Assembly (NCBI GenBank): GCA_019310195.1
Contig: JAFDET010000213.1
Coordinates: 1-5,658, forward strand
Source of the DNA: Deltaproteobacteria bacterium
GTDB taxonomy: Bacteria; Myxococcota_A; UBA9160; JAFDET01
DNA: 5,658 nucleotides
Direction: 5' to 3'
Shown here: one piece after another, positions 1-5,476 of the stretch
How positions within the stretch are numbered: the stretch's first letter is position 1
How the letters are laid out: every line of letters begins with the position of its first letter
Program-made: the position numbers and the translations under genes
Notes under the pieces: generated by a model
The model's database searches: none
Told to the model about the DNA's origin: nothing
Seen by the model: the letters and a program-made list of their open reading frames with translations, nothing else

Positions 1-1
1 C

Positions 2-1039
2 CGCTACCGGATCCGCTATCGCTTCCGGCTGAGCGGCAAGGTGAACGTCAACGAGTACGCGGACGTGATCTTCCGACTGGCGTCCGGCGACAACGACGAC
101 CGCAGCACCAACCAGACCCTGGGCAGCGGCCCCGACTTCGACACGGACGACATCCGCCTCGACCGGGCCTATGCGAAGCTGACCGCTCCCCAGGAGTGGT
201 CGCCCTTCGGAGGCGACTGGGTCGCCGAGATCGGCAAGGTGCCGAATCCGTTCGTGTGGAAGGAAGACAAGGACTACATGCTCTGGGACCGGGACATCAA
301 TCCCGAGGGCGTCTCGCTCCGTTACAAGAATAGCTTCAGCGATGCCACGCACATGTTCGCCAACTTCGGCTACTACATCATCGAGGAACGCAGCAAGAAC
401 AGCGACCCGCACATGTGGGGGCTTCAGGGCGGCGTGATCCACGACCTGACCGAGGATGTCTCGCTGGGCGGCCGCGCCACGTACTACGAGTTCCGCTCAG
501 TGAGCAACGAGTTCGTGGAGCGGGGCGCCTCCGGAATGAGCGGAGCCACCTCGGCGAAGGGCAACGTCCGCGACGGCATCGCCGACGGCGTTCCGCCGGG
601 GCCGATCCGGGTCGTGCACCTCACGGGCGTCGGCAAGTACAAGGGCTTCGAAAACTGGCCGATCATGGCGTTCGCCGAGTGGTCCAAGAACCTGGAAGCG
701 ACCAGCTCCAGCCTCTTCAACGCCGGCTCCGAGGACACCGCCTGGGGCGTAGGCTTCGAGGTGGGTGACAAGAAGAAGTGGGTGAAGCTCGGCTTCGGGT
801 ACTACCACATCGAGGCCAACGCCTTCCCGTCCCAGTTCATCGACAGCGACATGTTCGACGGACGAACCAACCAGGAGGGTCCGGTCGTCTACGCCAGCCG
901 TCGCATCTTCAAGAACACGGACCTCAACCTGACGGTCTTCTCGAGCGACGTGATCGACGGAGACATCCTGCCGGTGAGCGAGCAGGCCAAGGACTCCAAG
1001 CGGGTGCGCATCCTGGCCGACATGGTGTTCACGTTTTGA
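2..1039 (+). CDS. Putative outer-membrane porin, C-terminal part (5' end outside window)
   Basis: The reading frame is open from base 2, with no start in view, and ends at TGA 1037-1039, giving 345 visible residues. The first in-frame start-like codon (GTG at 41) is internal: the residues before it (RYRIRYRFRLSGKV) already look like an outer-membrane beta-strand. The order of motifs resembles the 'putative porin' family (Porin_5 type): an RxRxRYRFRL strand, FRLASGDNDD, STNQTLG, a DIRLDRAYAKL strand, then GKVPNPF and WDRDINPEGVSLRY. Alternating hydrophobic and aromatic strands separated by polar loops continue to the end. The last residues, RILADMVFTF, finish in phenylalanine, the usual signal for assembly by the BAM complex. 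The protein should form a beta-barrel channel for small solutes; the substrate cannot be told. The signal peptide and any N-terminal coiled coil would lie upstream. The class is likely; the exact family is from recognition, not a search. Confidence 0.85.
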   Translation, partial: RYRIRYRFRLSGKVNVNEYADVIFRLASGDNDDRSTNQTLGSGPDFDTDDIRLDRAYAKLTAPQEWSPFGGDWVAEIGKVPNPFVWKEDKDYMLWDRDINPEGVSLRYKNSFSDATHMFANFGYYIIEERSKNSDPHMWGLQGGVIHDLTEDVSLGGRATYYEFRSVSNEFVERGASGMSGATSAKGNVRDGIADGVPPGPIRVVHLTGVGKYKGFENWPIMAFAEWSKNLEATSSSLFNAGSEDTAWGVGFEVGDKKKWVKLGFGYYHIEANAFPSQFIDSDMFDGRTNQEGPVVYASRRIFKNTDLNLTVFSSDVIDGDILPVSEQAKDSKRVRILADMVFTF

Positions 1040-1201
1040 GCCTTGGGCGGCCGACCCCTTCGTTCGCCTGCGGCTCACTGCGCGCCCTCGCCGATCGGGT
1101 GTGCGCATTCGCACTCCGCAACCTCGGGTTTGCGGGCCATGAGCCAGATGCGCGTGCGACCTCGTGTGGGGCTACGAGCCGGTCTCTGCGCGTAGCTCTA
1201 G
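1040..1201. other. Convergent intergenic spacer with small inverted repeats
   Basis: This spacer lies between the stop codons of the porin (+) and the dehydrogenase (-). I see no credible gene in it. It holds several short stem-loops: GTGCG/CGCAC at 1101-1105 and 1110-1114 with a CATT loop, and CCGCAA/TTGCGG at 1116-1121 and 1130-1135. CGTAGC/GCTACG at 1191-1196 and 1201-1206 has a TCTA loop and overlaps the dehydrogenase stop codon. None is followed by a clear T-run, so intrinsic termination is possible but not shown. Two stretches sharing GC(A/G)ACCTCG, GAGCC and GCGCG start at 1118 and 1156 and may be a degenerate direct repeat. Confidence 0.45.
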
Positions 1202-1206
1202 CTACG
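1191..1206. terminator. Candidate stem-loop at the dehydrogenase 3' end
   Basis: CGTAGC-TCTA-GCTACG forms a perfect 6-bp stem with a 4-base loop, overlapping the dehydrogenase stop codon (1202-1204, minus strand). There is no T-tract on either side, so a canonical intrinsic terminator is not supported. It could help end or stabilise either convergent transcript, or be a chance inverted repeat. Confidence 0.25.
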
Positions 1207-2221
1207 GGTTCAGGATCACCTTGCACTGGGTGGTGGGCGTCTTGAGCGCCTCGAAGGCGGCCGAGAAGCCGTCGAGGCCGACCCGATCGGTGATCATGGC
1301 CTGGCACGCGATCCGCTCGGCGTCCAGCATGTTCAGGGTGAAGCCGAAGTCGTCGCGGTGGTAGCCCAACACGAAGTGGAGCGAGAGCTCCTTCAGGATC
1401 GCCAGCACGGGGAAGATCGTGTCGGGCTGCATGCAGACGCCCACCACCACGATCCGCGCCCGCGCCGGCGCCATCATGATGCACTCCTGGAGCAGGCCCG
1501 GAACGCCCACGCACTCGAAGACGATGTCCGGCGGACCGCCGGCCGCCTTGGCGAAGGCGCCCGGCACGTTCTCCTTGGAGGCGTCGATCCCGTGGGTGGC
1601 GCCGAAGGCGGCGGCCCGCTCCAGGCGACCCGCGGCCTTCTCGCTGACCACCACGCTGCGCGCGCCGAAGAAGCGCGCCCACAGCGTCGTGGCCAGGCCG
1701 ATGGGACCGGCGCCGAGCACCAGGACGTTGGCGCCGGGCTCGAGCCCCGACCGGCGCACCGCGTGCAGGCCCACGGCCAGGGGCTCCACCGTGGCGCCGG
1801 CGTCGAAGTCCAGGGACTCGGGCAGCCGCAGCGACTCGTGCGCCCCCACCCGCACGTACTCCGCGTAGGCTCCGGGAATCTGGCCCAGGCCGGTGGCCTG
1901 GATCGTGGAGCAAAGAGTCCCGTCTCCGGACAGGCACGCGGCGCAGCAGCCGCAGCCGATGTAGGGCAGCGCGCAGATGCGGTCGCCCGCCTTCCAGGCG
2001 CCCACCACCTCGGCCCCCACCTCGACCACCTCGCCGGCGAACTCGTGCCCCATCACGGTCCCCGGCGGCAGTCCCGGAGGCACACAGCTGGCGTGGAGGT
2101 CCGAGCCGCAGATCCCGCAGCTCTTGACCCGCAGCACCAGGTCCGTGGGGCCGGGCTGGGGATCGGGAACCTCTTCGACGACCAGCGGCTGGCCCAGACC
2201 CTTGAAGACCGCGGCGCGCAT
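1202..2221 (-). CDS. Zinc-dependent medium-chain alcohol/polyol dehydrogenase
   Basis: This 339-residue protein is a full-length medium-chain dehydrogenase/reductase, predicted to oxidise an alcohol or polyol to a carbonyl with NAD(P)+ in the cytoplasm. I start it at ATG 2221 (MRAAVFKG) because a strong GAGGAGG site lies five bases upstream; an in-frame ATG at 2302 would add 27 residues unlike the family. The catalytic-zinc ligands are Cys38 (in CGICGSDLH), His59 (in GHEFAGEV) and Glu146 (in VEPLAVG). The structural-zinc lobe has Cys90, Cys93, Cys96 and Cys104 in the usual C-x2-C-x2-C-x7-C spacing, plus an extra Cys92. The Rossmann motif GAGPIG is at 170-175, and an acidic Glu194 at the end of the next strand suggests NAD preference. 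It is closest in feel to the threonine/sorbitol dehydrogenase-like group; the substrate is unknown. It is divergent from the hydrolase and convergent with the porin. Confidence 0.9.
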   Translation of the reverse strand: MRAAVFKGLGQPLVVEEVPDPQPGPTDLVLRVKSCGICGSDLHASCVPPGLPPGTVMGHEFAGEVVEVGAEVVGAWKAGDRICALPYIGCGCCAACLSGDGTLCSTIQATGLGQIPGAYAEYVRVGAHESLRLPESLDFDAGATVEPLAVGLHAVRRSGLEPGANVLVLGAGPIGLATTLWARFFGARSVVVSEKAAGRLERAAAFGATHGIDASKENVPGAFAKAAGGPPDIVFECVGVPGLLQECIMMAPARARIVVVGVCMQPDTIFPVLAILKELSLHFVLGYHRDDFGFTLNMLDAERIACQAMITDRVGLDGFSAAFEALKTPTTQCKVILNP

Positions 2222-2300
2222 ACCCGCCTCCTCTCGACGTTTCCCTCGGGACCACGGCAGTTTGACAGACCCCGGCCCTTCTGCGAACCAGATGCGGCCC
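2222..2300. promoter_or_regulatory. Divergent spacer between dehydrogenase and hydrolase
   Basis: About 79 bases separate the two divergent starts and must carry 5' signals for both genes unless transcripts enter from outside. On the plus strand a perfect -35-like TTGACA sits at 2262-2267. Seventeen bases later is GAACCA (2285-2290), a poor -10, which would place a transcription start almost at the hydrolase ATG. No convincing -35/-10 pair is seen for the minus strand, and no clear palindromic operator. The region is probably regulatory by position; the promoter itself is weakly supported. Confidence 0.4.
2227..2233 (-). promoter_or_regulatory. Strong ribosome binding site of the dehydrogenase
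   Basis: On the minus strand GAGGAGG lies five bases before ATG 2221. It is the best Shine-Dalgarno match in the window and decides the start in favour of MRAAVFKG over the in-frame upstream ATG at 2302. Confidence 0.8.
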
Positions 2301-3176
2301 ATGGAGGTTCAGGCGCGCAAGATCGAGCTGTCCGGATGGGGCGGCCTGCGCCTGGCCGCCGACAGCTTCGGGCCGCCCGACGGGCCGCCGGTGGTGCTGC
2401 TGCACGGCGGCGGGCAGACCCGCCACGCCTGGGGCGGCACCGCGGCCGTGCTGGCCCGAGAGGGCTGGCACGCCCTCGCCGTGGACCAGCGCGGCCACGG
2501 CGACAGCCAGTGGGCCGAGGACGGCAACTACGCCTTCGAGGCCTTCGGCCGGGACGTGGACACGTTCGCCCGCCAGCTCTCGGAGCCGCCGGTCCTGGTC
2601 GGGGCCTCCCTGGGCGGGATCGCATCGCTCTTTGCCGTGGGTGGGCTGAAGACCCCGGCCCGCGGCTTGATCCTGGTGGACGTGGCGGTGCGTATGGAGG
2701 CCGAAGGCGTCACCCGCATCGTGGAGTTCATGACGGCGCGCCCCGATGGCTTCACGAGCCTGGAGGACGCGGCGGACGCAATCGCCGAGTACCTCCCGAA
2801 TCGAAAGCGACCCAGGGACGTGTCGGGACTGGCCAAGAACCTGCGGCAGGGCGAGGACGGTCGCTATCGCTGGCACTGGGATCCGCGCTTCATGCTGCGA
2901 GACGAGGGCCCCCGTAGCCTGCGCCCGGAGATGCCCGCCAGGCTGGAAGAGATGGCACGCAGCGTAGAGATCCCCACCCTGCTGGTGCGCGGGCGCCTCT
3001 CGGACCTGCTGTCGGAGGAAGGCGCCCAGCACTTCCTGGACCTGGTGCCCCACGCCCAGTTCGCCGACGTCTCCGAGGCCGGTCACATGGTGGCCGGCGA
3101 TCGCAACGATCTTTTCACCGAAGCCGTCGTGAGCTTCCTGCACGAGGCACTGCCGCTGACCGGCCACCCGGGGTGA
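2301..3176 (+). CDS. Alpha/beta hydrolase (MhpC/epoxide-hydrolase-like fold)
   Basis: This 291-residue protein is the usual length for a single-domain alpha/beta hydrolase. After a short N-terminal strand pair it shows the oxyanion-hole motif HGGGQ (35-39) and VDQRGHGDS (61-69). The nucleophile elbow is GASLGG (101-106), giving Ser103. Asp235 (in GRLSDLLS) is the likely catalytic acid and His262 (in SEAGHM) the base. Residues about 130-220 form the variable cap over the active site. With serine as nucleophile, an esterase, lactonase or C-C hydrolase is more likely than an epoxide hydrolase, which uses aspartate. No signal peptide is seen, so it is probably cytoplasmic. The start is uncertain: ATG 2301 is used, ATG 2292 adds three residues, and neither has a clear Shine-Dalgarno. 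The open frame runs back to 1977, but only as antisense shadow of the dehydrogenase. The stop overlaps the reductase start. Confidence 0.87.
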   Translation: MEVQARKIELSGWGGLRLAADSFGPPDGPPVVLLHGGGQTRHAWGGTAAVLAREGWHALAVDQRGHGDSQWAEDGNYAFEAFGRDVDTFARQLSEPPVLVGASLGGIASLFAVGGLKTPARGLILVDVAVRMEAEGVTRIVEFMTARPDGFTSLEDAADAIAEYLPNRKRPRDVSGLAKNLRQGEDGRYRWHWDPRFMLRDEGPRSLRPEMPARLEEMARSVEIPTLLVRGRLSDLLSEEGAQHFLDLVPHAQFADVSEAGHMVAGDRNDLFTEAVVSFLHEALPLTGHPG

Positions 3177-4375
3177 ACGCGCCCGGCCGCATCGTCGTGG
3201 TCGGCGCCTCGCTGGCGGGGCTGCGCGGCATCGAGGCACTGCGCCGCGACGGCTACGACGGCGCCATCACCCTGGTGGGCGCCGAGCCACACCTGCCCTA
3301 CGACCGCCCGCCGCTCTCCAAGCAGGTGCTGGCCGGCAGCCTGGAGCCCGACCAGATCGCGCTGCGCCGCGAGCCCATCGAGGACCTGGCGCTGGATCTG
3401 CGCCTGGGGCGCCGCGCGATCTCCCTGGACGCGCAGGCGCGCGAGATCGCGCTCGACGACGGGGAGCGCGTGGCCTGGGACGGACTCCTGATCGCCAGCG
3501 GCGCGACGCCGCGCCGGCTTCCCGGCACGCCGGCACTGGAGGGCATCCACGTGCTGCGCACGCTGGACGACGCGCTGGCGATCCGTCGCGCCCTGGAGAA
3601 GGGGCCGCGCGTGCTGGTGGTGGGGGCGGGCTTCATCGGCGCGGAGGTGGCGGCCACGTGTCGCGCCCAGGGACACCCGGTGACCGTGGTCGAGCCGCTG
3701 GCCGCGCCCATGCTGCGCGCCCTGGGCCCCGAGATCGCAGCCGTGACCGCCGAGCTGCACCGCGACCACGGCGTGGATCTGCGCTGCGGAGTGGGCGTCG
3801 AGGCCCTGGAAGGCGCCGGTCGCGTGGAGCGGGCGCGCCTGGCGGACGGGAGCGTGATCGAAGCGGACCTGGTCGTGATCGGCATCGGCGTAACGCCCGA
3901 AGTGAGCTGGCTGGAGGGCTCCGGCCTGGAGCTGCGCGACGGCGTGGTCTGCGACGCCACGTGCGCCACCTCGCTGCCGGGCGTGACCGCTGCGGGCGAC
4001 GTTGCGCGCTGGCCTCATCCCCTCTTCGGCGAAGAGATGCGGATCGAGCACTGGACCCACGCGATCGAGATGGGCGAGGCGGCGGCCCGGCGCCTGCTGG
4101 CCACGCCCGAGACGGCCACGCCCTTCGCGCCGGTCCCCTATGTCTGGACCGATCAGTACGACCGCAAGCTGCAGATGGCCGGCCACATCCGTTCGGACGA
4201 CCTCATGGAGATTATTCAGGGAAGCCTCGAAGAGCGCCGTTTCGTGGCGATTTTTGGCCGTGAGGGCCGCCTGACCGGGGCCCTGGCCATGAACCGCCCG
4301 GCGGCGGTGATCGGCCTGAAGCAGCGCATCGCGCGGGGCGATGCCTTCGCCGACGTGGCCGCCGGCGCACAGTAG
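3173..4375 (+). CDS. FAD/NADH ferredoxin (rubredoxin) reductase-type oxidoreductase
   Basis: This 400-residue flavoprotein matches the length and order of reductases that feed P450 or Rieske oxygenases. It starts with an FAD Rossmann fold, VVVGASLAG (G11, G16), followed by the family hallmark YDRPPLSK (43-50). The ASGATPRRLP motif is near 108-117. The NADH domain has GAGFIG (151-156), with acidic Glu174 at the end of the following strand, which favours NADH over NADPH. TAAGDVA (272-278) contacts FAD, and EHWTHA (292-297) leads into the C-terminal reductase domain beginning VWTDQYDRKLQMAG. It should take electrons from NADH and pass them to a [2Fe-2S] ferredoxin or rubredoxin; no such partner is in view. 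It starts with GTG overlapping the hydrolase stop (GTGA, 3173-3176) with no visible Shine-Dalgarno, implying translational coupling. Codons around 4208-4255 are locally AT-richer (ATT ATT, ATT TTT) than the rest. Confidence 0.92.
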   Translation: MNAPGRIVVVGASLAGLRGIEALRRDGYDGAITLVGAEPHLPYDRPPLSKQVLAGSLEPDQIALRREPIEDLALDLRLGRRAISLDAQAREIALDDGERVAWDGLLIASGATPRRLPGTPALEGIHVLRTLDDALAIRRALEKGPRVLVVGAGFIGAEVAATCRAQGHPVTVVEPLAAPMLRALGPEIAAVTAELHRDHGVDLRCGVGVEALEGAGRVERARLADGSVIEADLVVIGIGVTPEVSWLEGSGLELRDGVVCDATCATSLPGVTAAGDVARWPHPLFGEEMRIEHWTHAIEMGEAAARRLLATPETATPFAPVPYVWTDQYDRKLQMAGHIRSDDLMEIIQGSLEERRFVAIFGREGRLTGALAMNRPAAVIGLKQRIARGDAFADVAAGAQ

Positions 4376-4394
4376 GGCGGCTGCAGGGGAGAGA

Positions 4395-4420
4395 CTGCAC
4401 GTGCAGGCGCGCGCCTGCGC
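4395..4420. repeat. Two overlapping perfect palindromes, candidate activator site
   Basis: CTGCACGTGCAG (4395-4406) is a perfect 12-bp palindrome. It overlaps by four bases a perfect 16-bp palindrome, GCAGGCGCGCGCCTGC (4403-4418); in RNA the latter can extend by a T-G and a G-C pair to 4401-4420. They begin 20 bases after the reductase stop. Relative to the start predicted from the sigma-54 element (about 4486) they are centred near -85 and -75, a usual place for an enhancer-binding activator. Alternatively the longer hairpin, which has no T-tract, may end or protect the reductase mRNA. Confidence 0.5.
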
Positions 4421-4449
4421 ACAAGGAGCTTCCGGAGCCCGGAGAACGC

Positions 4450-4463
4450 GCCACGGCCGTGGC
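4450..4463. repeat. 14-bp perfect palindrome abutting the -24 element
   Basis: GCCACGGCCGTGGC reads the same on both strands. Its last four bases are the TGGC of the sigma-54 -24 element, so a dimeric protein bound here would compete with the sigma-54 polymerase. It may instead be a chance palindrome in GC-rich DNA. Confidence 0.35.
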
Positions 4464-4475
4464 ACGGGCCTTGCT
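4460..4475 (+). promoter_or_regulatory. Sigma-54 (RpoN) -24/-12 promoter of the DUF4097-like genes
   Basis: TGGCACG (4460-4466), four bases, then TTGCT (4471-4475) is an exact match to the sigma-54 consensus TGGCACG-N4-TTGCW. The invariant GG (4461-4462) and GC (4473-4474) are separated by exactly ten bases. It predicts a transcription start near 4486, about 26 bases before the GTG at 4512 and in the same direction. Such promoters need an ATP-driven enhancer-binding activator, for which the palindromes at 4395-4420 are a candidate site. Confidence 0.75.
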
Positions 4476-4483
4476 CTAGGCTC

Positions 4484-4500
4484 CTCCCGTGATGCGGGAG
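4484..4500 (+). promoter_or_regulatory. Leader stem-loop and possible Shine-Dalgarno before GTG 4512
   Basis: CTCCCG (4484-4489) and CGGGAG (4495-4500) can pair around the loop TGATG. The GGGAG in the 3' arm is the only Shine-Dalgarno-like run before GTG 4512, though eleven bases away is long. If transcription starts near 4486 only a shortened stem (CCCG/CGGG) would remain. The ATG at 4492 in the loop opens a seven-codon frame ending at TGA 4513-4515, overlapping the GTG start. Confidence 0.3.
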
Positions 4501-4511
4501 ACGACACGGCG

Positions 4512-5465
4512 GTGAGGCGCGCAGCCCTGGCAGCAGTGCTGACTCTCCTGGTGCTGGCGGCGCCCGTCCGGGCCGAAGACCTGGATGAGCGTGTGCCCGC
4601 CGCGCCCGGCGGCATGCTCGAGGTGGACCTGGACCTGGGCGAGGGCCTGCGCCCGGACCCGGGCCTGCTGGAGATCCGCTCTCACGACGCCGACGAGGTG
4701 CGCATCCTCGCGGAGGCCGGCGGCTGGGGCGCCTACGGCGTGCGCTTCGACGTAGAGAGCCACGGCGACGTGGTGCGCCTGTGGAGTCGGGTGGGCGGAA
4801 CCGCACCCTGGCTCTTCGGCGGCCCGCGCATCGAAGTCCGCATCTGGGTGCCTCGACGCTTCTCGGTGGACGCGCGCACCAGCGCCGGCCCGATCCGCAT
4901 CGAGAACGTGGAGGGCCGCGTGCGCGTGCGCAGCCAGGGCGCCATCGAGCTCAGTGCCGTGCACGGTCCGGTCAAGCTCCGCGCCCGCAACGGCGCGCTG
5001 CGCATCGCGGACGTGGCCGGCACGGTGGACGCGCGCACCGGCTCCGGCGAAATCGACGTGGGCTCGGTGGAAGGCGACGTGGCGGCGAGCACGGGCGACG
5101 GCGAGGTCCGCATGCGCCGCATCAGCGGGCGGATCCAGGCGCGTAGCGACGGCGGCCCCATCGACCTGGTGGACGTGACCGGCCCCGTCGACGCCAAGAC
5201 CGAGAACGGCACGGTCTACGCCAGCTTCGTGGGCGACCCCGCCGGCTCCCTGGAGACCCAGCGCGGCGCGGTCGAGGTGGCCCTGCCGCTGACCGCCGCC
5301 ACCCGGGTCGAGGCCCGGGCGGCGCGCGGCAGCATCGACCTGGCCCCGGCTTTCGCGGCGGAGGGTCCGCTCCAGGACGCCACCGTCAGCGTGCGCCTCA
5401 ACGGCGGCGGCGCGCCCCTGCACTTGTACTCGGCCCGGGGCGGCGTGCGCGTGAGGCCCCGTTAG
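4512..5465 (+). CDS. Exported DUF4097-like (putative adhesin family) repeat protein
   Basis: This 317-residue protein starts at GTG 4512, which places a classic Sec signal peptide at the very N-terminus: MRR, a hydrophobic core of Ala/Leu/Val, and a likely cut after Ala21 (PVRA|ED). There is no lipobox cysteine, so it is expected to be free in the periplasm or exported. A first part (about 30-118) has beta-strands and ends IEVRIWVPRRFSV. From residue 119 an 18-residue repeat of the form VxAxTxxGxIxIxxVxG runs about seven times, the pattern of DUF4097-type proteins and of a beta-solenoid. The C-terminal part (about 247-317) is also beta-rich. No catalytic motif or membrane anchor is seen, and the family's role is largely unknown. 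Earlier in-frame start-like codons back to 4341 lie inside the reductase gene and would spoil the signal peptide. It is driven by the sigma-54 element and followed closely by a related gene. Confidence 0.83.
   Translation: MRRAALAAVLTLLVLAAPVRAEDLDERVPAAPGGMLEVDLDLGEGLRPDPGLLEIRSHDADEVRILAEAGGWGAYGVRFDVESHGDVVRLWSRVGGTAPWLFGGPRIEVRIWVPRRFSVDARTSAGPIRIENVEGRVRVRSQGAIELSAVHGPVKLRARNGALRIADVAGTVDARTGSGEIDVGSVEGDVAASTGDGEVRMRRISGRIQARSDGGPIDLVDVTGPVDAKTENGTVYASFVGDPAGSLETQRGAVEVALPLTAATRVEARAARGSIDLAPAFAAEGPLQDATVSVRLNGGGAPLHLYSARGGVRVRPR
4866..5249 (+). repeat. Seven tandem ~18-codon units encoding a beta-solenoid
   Basis: Within the DUF4097-like gene, units begin at protein residues 119, 137, 154, 172, 190, 208 and 226, so the period is 18 residues except for one 17-residue unit. 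Each has the form V-x-A-x-(T/S)-x-x-G-x-I-x-(I/V/L)-x-x-V-x-G; examples start VDARTSAGPIRI and VDARTGSGEIDV. The seventh unit drifts away from the pattern. The DNA of the units is diverged, so this is an old protein repeat, not a recent DNA duplication. Confidence 0.75.
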
Positions 5466-5476
5466 GAATGGATGCC

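Noticed and set aside
1977..2300. N-terminal extension of the hydrolase frame.
   Set aside because: It is antisense to the N-terminal coding part of the dehydrogenase, reads as Pro/Ser/Thr-rich non-protein-like sequence, and the hydrolase fold begins normally just after 2301.
1358..2917. 519-codon plus-strand open frame opposite the dehydrogenase and overlapping the hydrolase in another frame.
   Set aside because: Composition is low-complexity Arg/Gly/Ala/His and no family motif is seen; the well-supported genes explain the region.
3201..3222. GASLAG in place of the usual GxGxxG at the first FAD motif of the reductase as a sign of a defective enzyme.
   Set aside because: The serine variant is familiar in this reductase group, and the other FAD and NADH motifs are intact.
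1029..3239. 736-codon open frame on the minus strand spanning the dehydrogenase, divergent spacer and hydrolase.
   Set aside because: It crosses real genes on both strands, its translation is Arg/Gly/Ala/His-rich with no recognisable motif, and part of it lies out of frame over the zinc dehydrogenase, whose motifs are complete. It is a shadow frame from GC-rich codon bias.
4341..4511. N-terminal extension of the DUF4097-like frame, starting inside the reductase gene.
   Set aside because: It would bury the signal peptide 57 residues into the protein and place the start upstream of the sigma-54 promoter.
3083..4615. 510-codon minus-strand open frame opposite the reductase.
   Set aside because: It is antisense to a flavoprotein with all hallmark motifs and shows no ribosome site or domain of its own.
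4866..5249. Tandem repeat as a possible CRISPR array or DNA minisatellite.
   Set aside because: The periodicity is in the protein; the nucleotide units are diverged, have no spacers and stay in one reading frame.
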